Shown: piece after piece, positions 8,007 to 17,917 of the stretch
How positions within the stretch are numbered: position 1 is the first letter of the stretch
How the letters are laid out: the number at the start of each line of letters is the position of its first letter
Assembly: GCF_003841405.1 (NCBI RefSeq)
Contig: NZ_PXYA01000001.1
Location: forward strand, 868,001-932,000
Source: Tetragenococcus halophilus subsp. halophilus DSM 20339
GTDB lineage: Bacteria > Bacillota > Bacilli > Lactobacillales > Enterococcaceae
Direction: 5' to 3'
Length of the DNA stretch: 64,000 bases
Position numbers and translations under genes: made by a program
Notes under the pieces: model-generated
Seen by the model: only the letters and a program-made list of their open reading frames with translations
What the model was told of the DNA's origin: nothing
The model's database searches: none

Positions 8007-10385
8007 TTATTTAAAATTAACCACTGTGGCTCCGTTACCGCCTTGATTAGCTGGTGCGAAATCGAAATTTTTTACACTAGGATTTTTTTTCAAATAATTG
8101 AATACTCCCTTGCGTAAAGCACCTGTTCCTTTACCATGAACAATAGTAACTTGCGGATATCCAGCTAAAATAGCAGCATCTAAGTACTGGTCTAACTCAC
8201 TTAAAGCATCTTCATAGTGTTTACCTCGTAAATCCAACTGACTGGAAACATGAGGACCAGAAGAATTTAAAGTAGAGACATGACGTTTGGGACCTGCAGC
8301 TTCTTTAGTAGGCGCAATAGCTTGTAAATCTTCTTCATCTACATCCATTTTTAAAATACCCAACTGTACTTGCCATTGATTTTTTCCAATTTTATCTAAT
8401 AGCTCCCCTCGCTGGTTATATGGAATAACCAGCACTTCATCGCCAGCTTTAAATTGTTTTTCTTTTTTCGCCTTTTGTAAGACTTTGTTCTTTTTTAAGT
8501 GATCTTCTGGTTGTTGTAATTGATTTAATTCTCCTTTGGCTTGAATCAATTCATTTTCTTTCACATTCTTTTGACCACTTTGTTGTTGCATTTTACGTAG
8601 ATTGGCAATAATTTCATCAGACTGATCTTTCGCCTGCTCTACAATGTCATTGGCTTTACTGCGTGCTTTATCAAATTCATTTTCTTTTTGCTCATAAAAA
8701 TATTGATAAGCTTCTTGTAGGTCTTCATGCAGCTGTTTGGCTTTGCTAACATAATTTCTTAGTTCTAAATACTCAGTTTCAGCCATTTTGCGCCGATTTT
8801 CTAAATCAGTGATCATCTCATTTAAGTCTTGGCTTTCACCATTCATCATTTGCTTAGCAGAATCAATAAGTGTTTGATCAAGCCCTAGCCGACGTGAGAT
8901 TTCAAATGCATTACTTCGACCGGGAACACCAATTAACAATCTATAGGTAGGGCTTAGTGTATCAACATCAAATTCCATCGAGGCATTTACGGTCTTTGGC
9001 CGATTATAACCATAGACTTTTAACTCTGGATAATGGGTTGTTGCCATCACATAGGCTTGTTTAGCAGCCAAATCATCTAAAATCGCAATCGCTAAAGCTG
9101 CCCCTTCTTGCGGGTCAGTTCCTGCACCTAATTCATCAAATAAGACTAAGCTGTTTTTATCCACTTGATTCAATACATCCACAATAGTCGTCATATGAGA
9201 AGAAAAGGTGGACAGACTTTGTTCAATAGATTGCTCATCGCCAATATCAGCAAACACTTCATTAAAAATCCCCATCTGACTATCCTCACCAGCTGGTATA
9301 GGCAAACCTGCTTGCCCCATTAGTTGCAATAAACCTAGTGTTTTTAATGTGATGGTCTTCCCCCCTGTATTAGGGCCTGTAATAACTACGGCTTGGTAAT
9401 CTTCGCCAATCATAATATCATTAGCAATCACTTGTGTTTGATCCAAAAGAGGGTGCCTAGCTTGTTTAAAGTACACATGATTGTCTTGATTGACCAAAGG
9501 TACGACCGCTTTTAAATCTTTAGCAAAACGAGCTTTAGCATTCATAAAGTCAAATTTTCCGATAACATAAGCATTATGCATGATCTCTTTACGACTAGGC
9601 ACCAACGCTGCCGATAATTCTGAAAGAATACGGGCAATTTCATCTCTTTCAGCAATTTGATATTGCCGCAAACGATTATTCATTTCCACAACTTGTCCAG
9701 GTTCGATAAAAAGGGTTTGACCAGAAGAGCTTTGATCATGAACCACACCGCCGAATACATTGCGGTTTTCTTGCCTTACCGGGATGACATAACGCTCATT
9801 TCGCATCGTTACTAGCGCATCACTAAGATAACGAGCTTGTTTCCCATGAATAATACCATCTAGATTTTCTCGGATACTTTGTTCACTGCGCGTAATATTC
9901 CGACGAATATTTTTAAGTTCTTCTGAAGCTTCATCTGTAACGCGTCCATCTTCATCAATTGCGCTTTTCAAACGTTTTCTTAAAGCTGGCAAGGCAGTTA
10001 ATTGTTCTTGCCAAGCGTATAAACGGTTGAATGGTGTTTCATCTTCCTTAAACTCTTCCAAAAAAGTGTTGACTTCTGCTGTAGTCGTTAACACCCTTGA
10101 AATCTGAGCTAATTCGACACCATTCAAATCAGCACCAATCTCTATTCTTTTCATGTGAGCTTGGATATTTTCAATTTTGGGAATTGGAATTCCTCCACGT
10201 AGACGAAGCACTTTCATCGCATCATCTGTTTCTTCTAGATAAGAAGTAATGGATGACATATCACTTACCGGCAGCAAGTAACGCAGCTCTTCTTTCCCTT
10301 GATCAGTCACTAAATATTGTGCGATTTGATTTTTAACTTGATTAAATTCTAAGGTATTTAAAATATCGTGATTTAATTCCTTCAT
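8007..10385 (-). CDS. mutS2: MutS2 ATPase/endonuclease
   Basis: About 792 aa from an ATG at 10385 (AGGTGA site); a longer frame to 10445 lacks a ribosome site. The core and lever region is followed by the MutS-type ATPase with Walker A G-P-N-T-G-G-K-T (around residue 335) and the signature E-Q-S-L-S-T-F-S-S-H. A charged coiled-coil follows, then a C-terminal Smr nuclease domain with L-D-L-R-G (around 716) and H-G-K-G-T-G-A-L-R. MutS2 acts on branched DNA and on collided ribosomes in Firmicutes rather than in mismatch repair. It is in an operon with cvpA and zapA upstream. Confidence 0.95.
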   Translation of the reverse strand: MKELNHDILNTLEFNQVKNQIAQYLVTDQGKEELRYLLPVSDMSSITSYLEETDDAMKVLRLRGGIPIPKIENIQAHMKRIEIGADLNGVELAQISRVLTTTAEVNTFLEEFKEDETPFNRLYAWQEQLTALPALRKRLKSAIDEDGRVTDEASEELKNIRRNITRSEQSIRENLDGIIHGKQARYLSDALVTMRNERYVIPVRQENRNVFGGVVHDQSSSGQTLFIEPGQVVEMNNRLRQYQIAERDEIARILSELSAALVPSRKEIMHNAYVIGKFDFMNAKARFAKDLKAVVPLVNQDNHVYFKQARHPLLDQTQVIANDIMIGEDYQAVVITGPNTGGKTITLKTLGLLQLMGQAGLPIPAGEDSQMGIFNEVFADIGDEQSIEQSLSTFSSHMTTIVDVLNQVDKNSLVLFDELGAGTDPQEGAALAIAILDDLAAKQAYVMATTHYPELKVYGYNRPKTVNASMEFDVDTLSPTYRLLIGVPGRSNAFEISRRLGLDQTLIDSAKQMMNGESQDLNEMITDLENRRKMAETEYLELRNYVSKAKQLHEDLQEAYQYFYEQKENEFDKARSKANDIVEQAKDQSDEIIANLRKMQQQSGQKNVKENELIQAKGELNQLQQPEDHLKKNKVLQKAKKEKQFKAGDEVLVIPYNQRGELLDKIGKNQWQVQLGILKMDVDEEDLQAIAPTKEAAGPKRHVSTLNSSGPHVSSQLDLRGKHYEDALSELDQYLDAAILAGYPQVTIVHGKGTGALRKGVFNYLKKNPSVKNFDFAPANQGGNGATVVNFK

Positions 10386-10469
10386 TTTTTCACCTGCTTT
10401 CGCAACATTTTCTATCAGCGTGAAAATAGAGCAGTTTTGCATCAAGTCGCAAAAACTGCTCTACAATTT

Positions 10470-11012
10470 TTAGATAATGTTAGTTATCCATAGTTTATCC
10501 AACATATTAGATAAAAACGGTGTTTTATCTACAATAAAATCAGCAGTAAAACTTCTATTAAACATATTTTGGATGGCATCCACTGGTAACATCGTTAAAA
10601 CTTTCAAAAATAATAAAATCGTTATATACATCAACACTGTATTTAAAATACCTGCAGCTAACCAGTCGTCTTCCAGAATCCGTGTAAAGCGAAGGTTTCT
10701 AAGAAAAATCATAACCAATTTTGTAACTAGCCAGCCAATAAGCAACCAGCCAATAAAAGCAACAGCCGCATAGTAAGCCTTGTCTAAGTCAAAAGATAGC
10801 TCTTGACTATAATAAACCATCTCTGTTTCTGGCGTTACTGATAAATAAGGGATATATAGCTCAATCTTTTGTCCCCATTGTTCATAAAGACCCATGGCAA
10901 GAAAAAAGGAAAGAATACCACCTATAGTATAGATTAGTTGTAAAGCTGTTGCCCGTCTTGCACCAGTATAAAATGAAAATAATAGTAATAAAAATATGAT
11001 AAAACCGATCAT
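10470..11012 (-). CDS. CvpA family membrane protein
   Basis: A 180-aa protein with four hydrophobic segments, starting at the very N-terminus. The middle has the conserved Y-x-A-A-V-A-F-I-x-x-L-L-I-G-W pattern of CvpA/YshB proteins. Family members are linked to colicin V export or biofilm traits in other bacteria, with no firm biochemical role. The zapA-cvpA-mutS2 order is conserved in Bacillus and enterococci and supports the call. Confidence 0.8.
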   Translation of the reverse strand: MIGFIIFLLLLFSFYTGARRATALQLIYTIGGILSFFLAMGLYEQWGQKIELYIPYLSVTPETEMVYYSQELSFDLDKAYYAAVAFIGWLLIGWLVTKLVMIFLRNLRFTRILEDDWLAAGILNTVLMYITILLFLKVLTMLPVDAIQNMFNRSFTADFIVDKTPFLSNMLDKLWITNII

Positions 11013-11028
11013 TCAGTCTTCCTTTCTG

Positions 11029-11469
11029 CTAGCCTTGAGTTGCCTTTTTTTGAATACTCTGCTTGCGCTTTTCATTTAAGATTTGTTGTGCTTGCAAGTG
11101 ATCATGAATTTGTGCCTCACTATTTCCTTGATCTTTCAGCACTTTTTTTGCTTCTTGTTCTATTTCTTCAATGCGTTGAATACGTTCCTTAAGTTCCGTT
11201 ACTTCACTGGCTTTTTTATGTAACGTCTCATTTTCTTCTTTTAAATCTAGTAACTCTTTTTGTTTTTTTAACTGATCAGACACCGCATTAATAGCAAGCA
11301 AAATAGCCGCTTGCTCACTGTCTATCTCGGCAGACATTCCTTTAATTTCTTTTAGCTGATCGTTGACAAGTTCAGTCACCATCTTTAAATGTTTGGGGTC
11401 TTCTTTGCTGATAATGGTGTAGTTTTGATTTTCAATCGTCGCTTTAAAACGATTCTTTTGCTTGACCAC
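11029..11469 (-). CDS. zapA: Cell division protein ZapA
   Basis: A 146-aa protein. The N-terminal ZapA globular domain (residues about 1-90) is followed by a long charged coiled-coil rich in K and E. ZapA bundles FtsZ filaments at the division site. Translation appears to begin at a GTG (11469) with GGAGG nine bases upstream. Compared with the usual ~85-aa Bacillus protein it has a longer C-terminal helix, as seen in enterococci. The stop codon is 16 bases before cvpA. Confidence 0.85.
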   Translation of the reverse strand: MVKQKNRFKATIENQNYTIISKEDPKHLKMVTELVNDQLKEIKGMSAEIDSEQAAILLAINAVSDQLKKQKELLDLKEENETLHKKASEVTELKERIQRIEEIEQEAKKVLKDQGNSEAQIHDHLQAQQILNEKRKQSIQKKATQG

Positions 11470-11655
11470 TTGGCTCAGCCTCCTATATCTACAAGTATTT
11501 TTTTATTATAACACTTTCAATGTTTTTTATTAAAAATACCTTTCTATTATAAAGGAAAATATTAATTTTTTCTACGTATTCACTTATTTTACTACATTTC
11601 AATCAGAAACGCATTATGCTAAAATAAAGCAATAATATTAGAAGGGAAATTTTTC

Positions 11656-12570
11656 ATGGGAACAACCGTTGTTAAACTAAATAAAGAAAAATTAAAAGAA
11701 GTAAAGCAGTATTATAAAGCTTACATAAGCTCACGTAAAATCCCCTATGCTGCTTTTTTTGCAAAAAAAGACGGCATCACAATCACAGCTTACAACTCGG
11801 GAAAAGTCATGTTTCAAGGGGATAATGAAAAACAAGAAGCCTTACTATGGGAAAGTATGCCAACAGAAAGTACTAAAAAAACAGCGACTTTACCAGCTGG
11901 TTTTGCCCGAAAAAGTATTATGGGTAGTGACGAAGTAGGTAACGGCAGTTATTTTGGTCCATTAGTTGTATGTGCTGCCTATGCTGATAAAAACCATTTA
12001 GATACATTAAAAAAACTAGGGGTAAAAGATTCAAAGATGCTTGATGACAAGCAAATTCTAAAGCTTGCTCCTCAATTGGAATCCTCTATTCCTTTTCAAA
12101 AACTAGTGGTGACGCCAAAAAAATATAATCAGATACAACCGCGATATAATGCCGTGGGCATGAAAGTAGCATTACATAACCAATGTATTCATTTACTATT
12201 AGAAAAAATGAGTCCGCAAAAGCCTGAAGCCATTCTAATCGACCAATTCGCCCAAGAAACAACTTATCGCAAGTATTTAAAAAGCGAAAAAAATCCGATA
12301 ACGCAAAATCTTTATTTTATTACCAAAGGAGAACAATACCATTTAGCTGTTGCGGCGGCTTCAATTATTTGTCGCGCTGAATTTCTAAATTCTCTTAAAC
12401 AACAATCACAAGAAGTGGGGATTGAACTTCCCTCAGGCGCCGGTTCACAGTCTGACAAACAAGCCGCCAAAATCATCAAAAAAGGCGGCATTGAATTATT
12501 AGCAAACTACGCAAAGCTTCATTTTAAAAATACAGAAAAAGCACAAAAAATCGCACAAAAACAAAATTAA
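11656..12570 (+). CDS. rnhC: Ribonuclease HIII
   Basis: A 304-aa protein with an N-terminal TBP-like substrate-binding domain (about 1-85). The catalytic RNase H fold opens with M-G-S-D-E-V-G-N-G-S-Y-F-G-P, carrying the D-E pair. It cleaves RNA in RNA-DNA hybrids. The N-terminal domain and length distinguish it from RNase HII. It diverges from zapA, with the AT-rich gap 11470-11655 between them, which is the standard arrangement. Confidence 0.95.
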   Translation: MGTTVVKLNKEKLKEVKQYYKAYISSRKIPYAAFFAKKDGITITAYNSGKVMFQGDNEKQEALLWESMPTESTKKTATLPAGFARKSIMGSDEVGNGSYFGPLVVCAAYADKNHLDTLKKLGVKDSKMLDDKQILKLAPQLESSIPFQKLVVTPKKYNQIQPRYNAVGMKVALHNQCIHLLLEKMSPQKPEAILIDQFAQETTYRKYLKSEKNPITQNLYFITKGEQYHLAVAAASIICRAEFLNSLKQQSQEVGIELPSGAGSQSDKQAAKIIKKGGIELLANYAKLHFKNTEKAQKIAQKQN

Positions 12571-12583
12571 TGCGCTAAATTTA

Positions 12584-12620
12584 TGGACCTATCTCGATAA
12601 AACACGAAATAGGTCCCCTT
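12584..12620 (+). terminator. Terminator of rnhC
   Basis: GGACCTAT pairs with ATAGGTCC around a CG-closed loop and is followed by a C/T-rich tail. The T run is imperfect. Confidence 0.5.
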
Positions 12621-12636
12621 CTTATAATAATTTTTA

Positions 12637-13215
12637 TTACCCGGCAAATTGGAAAACAATGCCCACCAAAGCAGATAAAGCAATAAAAATCACTGGATGC
12701 AGATTTTTAAATAGCCTATGGCGCATGATGAAAAATAAGAAAATAGCTAAAATGAGCGACTTCCAGTTAATAAATCCCAGCCAGTCCCCTGCATCAAGCA
12801 AGCTTGAAACATCAAATAAATCCATCCATACCACAGAAAATCCAGCTGCTGCAATCAGTGCAGTCGACGCAGGTCTTAGACCATAAAATACCGATTCGAC
12901 ATAAAAATTATTCCTAAATTTGGTTAAAAAGCGACCAATAATGATAATAAGAATCATAGCAGGCGTAACCAGTCCTACCGTAGCTACAATGCCCCCGAAA
13001 GCACCAGCTGTTAAATTTCCAGCATAGGTTGCCATATTAATCCCTATCGCTCCTGGGGTTGATTCAGAAATAGCGATCATGTCAGCTAGCTGATCATTGC
13101 TAAACCAACCTGTTCGATCGGACATATCATATAAAAACGGCAAAGTCGCAAGTCCACCACCCACGGAAAATAGGCCCGTCTTGAAGAATTCATAAAAAAG
13201 TTGCAAATAGATCAT
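12637..13215 (-). CDS. Chromate transporter family protein, second half-unit
   Basis: A 192-aa CHR-family membrane protein. It contains the signature V-G-G-G-L-A-T-L-P-F near the N-terminus and E-S-T-P-G-A-I-G-I-N-M-A-T-Y-A-G, then about five hydrophobic segments. It overlaps the upstream partner by 4 bases (ATGA). Such short CHR proteins work as pairs with opposite orientation in the membrane. In lactic acid bacteria the natural anion is uncertain; chromate or sulfate are the family's reference substrates. Confidence 0.8.
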   Translation of the reverse strand: MIYLQLFYEFFKTGLFSVGGGLATLPFLYDMSDRTGWFSNDQLADMIAISESTPGAIGINMATYAGNLTAGAFGGIVATVGLVTPAMILIIIIGRFLTKFRNNFYVESVFYGLRPASTALIAAAGFSVVWMDLFDVSSLLDAGDWLGFINWKSLILAIFLFFIMRHRLFKNLHPVIFIALSALVGIVFQFAG

Positions 13216-13760
13216 TTTTGTTGATGTCTCCTTTCTTGCAGCTTAGCAGCAACTCCAATAAAAGCTGCTAAAATGATAAGTATTACAGGAGACCAACTTG
13301 TAGACACAGATAAGATAAAAACAAGCGCAAAAATAAAAATCCCTATTTTATCTACCACTGAATTTTTCCAAAGCTTCAACACAGCATTTAAGATCAGAAT
13401 ATATACACTCACACGAATACCAGCAAAAGCATTCTGTATGATGGCTAATTCAGAAAAATTTTGCATAAACATGGAAATTAGTGTGATAATAATATAAGAA
13501 GGAAAAACAAAACCCAGCGTAGCCACAATTCCCCCAAGTGCTCCTCGTTGTTTCTGACCAATAAAAGTAGACGTATTAACTGCTATAATGCCAGGGGTTG
13601 TCTGCCCTATAGCATAATAATCAACAAGTTCTTCATCTGTTGCCCAGTTTTTATTTTCCACAACTTCCCTTTGAAGGATAGGTAACATCGCATAACCGCC
13701 ACCAAAGGTTAATACACCAATGCGGCTAAAAGTTAAAAACAAATCAATGAATATATTCAT
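13212..13760 (-). CDS. Chromate transporter family protein, first half-unit
   Basis: A 182-aa partner of the preceding CHR half. It has F-G-G-G-Y-A-M-L-P-I-L-Q and Q-T-T-P-G-I-I-A-V-N-T-S-T-F-I-G. The ATG at 13760 sits behind GAGGAGGAG, so the long reading frame up to 13919 is not used. The two halves form one operon with a 4-base overlap. Confidence 0.8.
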   Translation of the reverse strand: MNIFIDLFLTFSRIGVLTFGGGYAMLPILQREVVENKNWATDEELVDYYAIGQTTPGIIAVNTSTFIGQKQRGALGGIVATLGFVFPSYIIITLISMFMQNFSELAIIQNAFAGIRVSVYILILNAVLKLWKNSVVDKIGIFIFALVFILSVSTSWSPVILIILAAFIGVAAKLQERRHQQK

Positions 13761-14018
13761 ATTCTCCTCCTCAAACGCTAATATTAATATATAAATACGA
13801 CAAAGCGCTAAAGCTCTATTAAATGATATATTAACATTAAGATAACAACAAGACCAGAAAATATAAGAGAAGTAGATCATATATTCATTAAAATTATCAT
13901 AAAAACTAGAATCAGCCATGATATAAAATTAAAGGTCAAAAGACATTCGAAACAAAAAATAAAAAATCGCTAACTTTTATAGGTTAGCGAAATCCTGTTA
14001 CAAAGGTTTACATAACTA

Positions 14019-14089
14019 AGCGGGTGACGAGAATCGAACTCGCGACGGAAGCTTGGGAAGCTTCTGTTTTACCACTAAACTACACCCGC
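14019..14089 (-). tRNA. tRNA-Gly (anticodon CCC)
   Basis: On the minus strand a full cloverleaf can be drawn: acceptor GCGGGTG/CACCCGC, anticodon stem GAAGC/GCTTC around the seven-base loop TTCCCAA, and T-arm GCGAG-TTCGATT-CTCGT. It spans 71 nt with a T discriminator and no encoded CCA. The loop places CCC as the anticodon, which reads GGG. The gene stands alone. Confidence 0.9.
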
Positions 14090-14148
14090 ATAACAAGAAC
14101 TATTATAGCTCAATGCAATATATTACACAATAGACATTGGGATAAAAT

Positions 14149-14409
14149 TTATTTGTTTTTTAGTGTATATATATGTACCTCTCTACTGATCAAAATTAAG
14201 GGCCTTATCAAAAGTTGAAAACTACCGATAACAAATAGAACTGTTCCATAAAAAGTCGTTGATTCTTTAAAAAATAAGAAACTACCTACAATAAAAAATA
14301 AAGCTAAAATAATATCATTCATTTGATACAAAAAATTATAGAAGGCATCAATTTTTATATCATGATGAAATAGAGTAAATGTTAATTCGCTTCGGTTATT
14401 TCGTTCCAT
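14149..14409 (-). CDS. YrhK-like small membrane protein
   Basis: An 86-aa protein with two hydrophobic segments (about 32-46 and 53-70). The arrangement Y-x-M-N-D-I-x-x-A-L-F-F-I-V-G-S followed by F-V-I-G-S-x-Q-L-L-I-R-P matches the YrhK domain. Function is unknown. It is a solitary gene between a tRNA and the betaine operon. Confidence 0.65.
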   Translation of the reverse strand: MERNNRSELTFTLFHHDIKIDAFYNFLYQMNDIILALFFIVGSFLFFKESTTFYGTVLFVIGSFQLLIRPLILISREVHIYTLKNK

Positions 14410-14556
14410 TTATAAACACCTCAGTTTTAAATTTTACTAGCAAAAATAATAAAAAGAAAATATATTGCACTATTTTAATCAAAAAAATACAGAAAAGAAA
14501 GGATTTCATTTTTTGTATTTTATACATTCACTCCCTGAAATCTAATGGCAGTGAAT

Positions 14557-14589
14557 AAAAAAAGCAGAGATCAGTAATATCTGATCTCC
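14557..14589 (-). terminator. Terminator of the opuA operon
   Basis: GAGATCAG pairs with CTGATCTC, followed on the minus strand by a seven-base T run. It lies just after the opuAC stop. Confidence 0.8.
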
Positions 14590-14605
14590 ACCTCTTTAAT
14601 AGATA

Positions 14606-15493
14606 CTATTCAGCATCTGCTGTCCATTCATCTACTTTGTCTTGGTTATCTTCAATCCAGTCTCTTGCTGCATCTTCTGGATCTTCACCGTCTTCAATGT
14701 CTAACATTACAGTGTTTATATCTTCTTCCGTCCATTCGAAGTTATCCAATATGCTGTATACTTCTGGCATATCATCTTCTAATCCTTCACGAACCATTGT
14801 ATGAATACTTTCAGCATCTCCCATTGTTCCTTCTGGGTCATCTAGATATTTAAGGTCATATCTTTCAAACATCCAATGTGGAGACCAGCCAGTAATGACA
14901 ATCGGATCTTCATTTTGAATCGCACTGCCTAATTGTGAAGTCATCGCACCACTAGAAGATGGTGTCACTTCCCAATCCGATAAATTATCATAGGTTTCGA
15001 CTGTTTCTTCTGCCGCAGCAACCACACCAGCACCTGGTTCAATACCAATAATTTCTTGCTCCGGCACTTGATCATCTAGATCTTCAATAGAATCAACATC
15101 CATATATTCGGGAACAACAAGTCCTAATTTTGCTGCGTCTGGCAAGTTTGGACCTAAGTCTTCTACTTGATCACCAAACTCTTCATATTGTGCTTCGTGA
15201 GTTACTGGCAACCATCCTGCGACCATACCATCTGATTCGCCATTAGCTACTGCTTCCCACGTCACAGCATTATCTAAAGGTGTAATGTTTACATTATAAC
15301 CCATATCTTCTAATACTTGCGCTACAACGTTGGTGGAAGCGACTTCTGTATCCCATTCAACATAGGATAATTCAACAGTGTCTCCACCGCCATTGCCGCC
15401 ACCTTCTGCGTCGTTATCGCCGCCGCCATTACTGCAGGCAGCTAATAAAAATGCTGAACTTAGTGCCAACATACCTACTAACTTCTTCTTCAA
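14606..15493 (-). CDS. opuAC: Glycine betaine ABC transporter, substrate-binding lipoprotein
   Basis: A 295-aa exported lipoprotein with lipobox L-A-A-C after a short signal. A G/N-rich linker leads to an OpuAC-type binding domain with many tryptophans suited to cation-pi binding of betaine (for example Y-V-E-W, G-W-L-P-V-T-H and G-W-S-P-H-W-M). Composition is highly acidic. It delivers osmoprotectant to OpuAB/OpuAA. It is a separate gene 225 bases after opuAB, unlike the lactococcal permease-binding-protein fusion. That gap could hold a second promoter, but I see no convincing one. Confidence 0.9.
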   Translation of the reverse strand: MKKKLVGMLALSSAFLLAACSNGGGDNDAEGGGNGGGDTVELSYVEWDTEVASTNVVAQVLEDMGYNVNITPLDNAVTWEAVANGESDGMVAGWLPVTHEAQYEEFGDQVEDLGPNLPDAAKLGLVVPEYMDVDSIEDLDDQVPEQEIIGIEPGAGVVAAAEETVETYDNLSDWEVTPSSSGAMTSQLGSAIQNEDPIVITGWSPHWMFERYDLKYLDDPEGTMGDAESIHTMVREGLEDDMPEVYSILDNFEWTEEDINTVMLDIEDGEDPEDAARDWIEDNQDKVDEWTADAE

Positions 15494-15718
15494 AATAAAA
15501 CATCCTTTCTTAATTTTTTAAAAATTGAATAACAATTTTTATTCACTAATCATTAGGAGACCCCGAAAGATAAACAAAGTGATCACACGTTATCCATCTT
15601 TCAAATGTCTCAAATTTTCTTAATCATCTTTCACTATTAAACATAATATTTCTTTTAGTGAAATTAGATTAAAAAACTAAAATTTTAGACATAACTTGCT
15701 ATTTTTTATATGCCTTTT

Positions 15719-16576
15719 TTAATCATTTGAACTATTTCCACTACTATTTAAGTTTTGTGTAAAGCGGTCCATAATAATCGCTAAAATAACGATAGCTATA
15801 CCGTAAACAAAACCATTACCTACTTGTGAACGTTGTACTGCAGATAATACCCCTTGTCCTAAACCAGGAGCTCCGATCATAGAAGCAATAACAACCATAG
15901 ATAAGGACAACATTAGCGTTTGGTTAATACCAGCAAAGATATTTCCTTTAGCTAAAGGCATTTCTAACTTAAATAATTTTTGCCAACCGGTGCCCCCAAA
16001 AGAATCGGAAGCTTCCACTAATTCCGTTGGCACTTGACGAATACCCAAGTTTGTCATACGGACAGTTGGCGGCAATGAAAAGATCACTGACGCAAAAACC
16101 CCAGGGACCATACCGATACCAAAGAAGGCCACGGCTGGAATCAAGTATACAAAACCTGGCATCGTCTGCATGAAGTCAAGAATTGGCGTAATAATACTTC
16201 TTGCCATTTCACTTTTCGACATTAAAACGCCGGCTGGTACACCAATAATGACTGAAATCAAACTTGAAACAATAACTAATGTCAATGTATTTAGCAGATC
16301 AGACCACAAATCCTGGTTATAAATCAATAGCAAACCTAGCAATGTAAATGTAGGTAATTGCCATTTTTTTCCACCAAGGAAAAAAGCAGCGACTGTAACT
16401 ATCAAAATAAATAGTAAGGGATGAATCATGGACAATCCATTAGTCATAGCATCCATGATATTTTGTCCTACAGTTTGTAAGAATGAGAAAAAGGCAGCCC
16501 AGTGCTCGGTTAGCCAATCAACGCCATTGTCGACCCAATCCGAAAAGGGAAGCTCATTTTGTAAAAAATCAAGCAT
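15719..16576 (-). CDS. opuAB: Glycine betaine ABC transporter, permease
   Basis: About 285 aa with several membrane segments. The binding-protein-dependent permease signature is near [15 protein letters not shown], the EAA loop that docks to the ATPase. A first ATG (16582) nearly touches the GAGGTG site, so the next ATG at 16576 is taken. The gene overlaps the end of opuAA by about 8 bases and is translationally coupled to it. Confidence 0.9.
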   Translation of the reverse strand: MLDFLQNELPFSDWVDNGVDWLTEHWAAFFSFLQTVGQNIMDAMTNGLSMIHPLLFILIVTVAAFFLGGKKWQLPTFTLLGLLLIYNQDLWSDLLNTLTLVIVSSLISVIIGVPAGVLMSKSEMARSIITPILDFMQTMPGFVYLIPAVAFFGIGMVPGVFASVIFSLPPTVRMTNLGIRQVPTELVEASDSFGGTGWQKLFKLEMPLAKGNIFAGINQTLMLSLSMVVIASMIGAPGLGQGVLSAVQRSQVGNGFVYGIAIVILAIIMDRFTQNLNSSGNSSND

Positions 16577-17828
16577 TTGCATTCACCTCTTCCTTATCAG
16601 CTGACTCTGTTGTTTCATCTGCAGCTTCTTTTTCATCTGATTGTCCAGTATCGGTATCCGTCATCGCGCCAATTACACTACCACGAACTACGACACCGAC
16701 AACACGATCTTCTTCGTCAACAACAGCCAAAGGCGCAGCGGAATTTTGAATTATATTGAAAATATCCGTTACTAAGGTATCTTTTTCCACTTTTTGTACG
16801 TTTTTATCTACTACATCTTTAAGTGGTTTTTCATTTTTAAGTGCATCCAAAGCATTTTCAGCGGTTAAACTTCCTTTTAAATAACGTTTACGATCAACCG
16901 CTAATAACATACTGGTTTCTTCTTTACGCATACGTTGTAAAGCCACATTAGGGCCATCAGCTTCTGCATTGATGGTCAAAGCGGGTTCCATAATATTTTC
17001 CGCCGTTAGAACTTTGGAACGGTCGATATCTTCGGTAAACTCGCGAACAAAGTCATTGGCTGGATGCGTTAAGATTTCTTCACCGGTACCAATTTGCATC
17101 ACTTCACCATCACGCATTAAAGCAATTCGATCGCCGATACGCAAAGCTTCGTTCAAATCGTGGGTGATAAAAATAATGGTCTTTTGTACACGTTCTTGTA
17201 AGTCCATCAAATCATCTTGCATATCCCGACGAATCAAGGGGTCCAAAGCAGAAAATGCCTCATCCATAAGCAGCACTTCTGGATCGTTCGCTAAAGCACG
17301 TGCTAAACCAACCCGTTGCTGCATCCCACCGGATAATTGGTTAGGATATTGATCTTTAACCGAAAGTAAACCGGAATTATCTAAAGCAGCTTCCGCTTTT
17401 TTACGGCGTTCTTCCTTAGATACACCCCTTACTTCTAGACCATATTCGGTGTTTTGTAAAATGGTCCGTTGGGGGAAAAGTCCAAAGTTTTGAAAGACCA
17501 TATTCGCTTTTGTACGACGAACTTCACGCAAGTCTTCTTTAGACATCTTCGCTACGTCTTCATCATCAATGTAAACAGAACCTGAAGTAGGTTCAATCAA
17601 ACGATTGATCATTCGTACTAAAGTCGATTTCCCACTTCCGGACAAGCCCATAATGACAAAGACTTCTCCTTCGTTAACATCAAAACTTACGTCATGTACA
17701 CCGACAGTAGCGCCAGTTTCTTTTAAGATTTCTTGTTTTGATTTCCCCGCTTTTACTTGTTCGAGCGCTTGTTGGGTTCTTCGACCAAATATTTTGGTTA
17801 AATGTTCTACGCGAACTTTTTTACTCAA
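16569..17828 (-). CDS. opuAA: Glycine betaine ABC transporter, ATP-binding subunit with CBS domains
   Basis: A 419-aa ATPase: Walker [10 protein letters not shown] (61-69), signature L-S-G-G-M (165-169), Walker B L-L-M-D-E (186-190). From about 280 on come tandem CBS domains, then a highly acidic tail (about 395-415). In the lactococcal homologue the CBS module and anionic tail gate transport by ionic strength, so this subunit probably senses osmotic upshift. The start is a TTG at 17828 with AAGGAG nine bases upstream. First gene of the operon, with a consensus-like promoter at 17889-17917. Confidence 0.93.
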   Translation of the reverse strand: MSKKVRVEHLTKIFGRRTQQALEQVKAGKSKQEILKETGATVGVHDVSFDVNEGEVFVIMGLSGSGKSTLVRMINRLIEPTSGSVYIDDEDVAKMSKEDLREVRRTKANMVFQNFGLFPQRTILQNTEYGLEVRGVSKEERRKKAEAALDNSGLLSVKDQYPNQLSGGMQQRVGLARALANDPEVLLMDEAFSALDPLIRRDMQDDLMDLQERVQKTIIFITHDLNEALRIGDRIALMRDGEVMQIGTGEEILTHPANDFVREFTEDIDRSKVLTAENIMEPALTINAEADGPNVALQRMRKEETSMLLAVDRKRYLKGSLTAENALDALKNEKPLKDVVDKNVQKVEKDTLVTDIFNIIQNSAAPLAVVDEEDRVVGVVVRGSVIGAMTDTDTGQSDEKEAADETTESADKEEVNANA

Positions 17829-17888
17829 AAGTTAACACTCCTTCTTTTCTCCTTTTTTTCAGAAAACTACCATGAAATTGACCATATT

Positions 17889-17917
17889 ATAGTATCATCA
17901 TGTTGTCACTTTGTCAA
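17889..17917 (-). promoter_or_regulatory. Promoter of the opuA operon
   Basis: On the minus strand a perfect TTGACA (17912-17917) is followed 17 bases later by TACTAT (17889-17894), upstream of the opuAA TTG start. Confidence 0.65.
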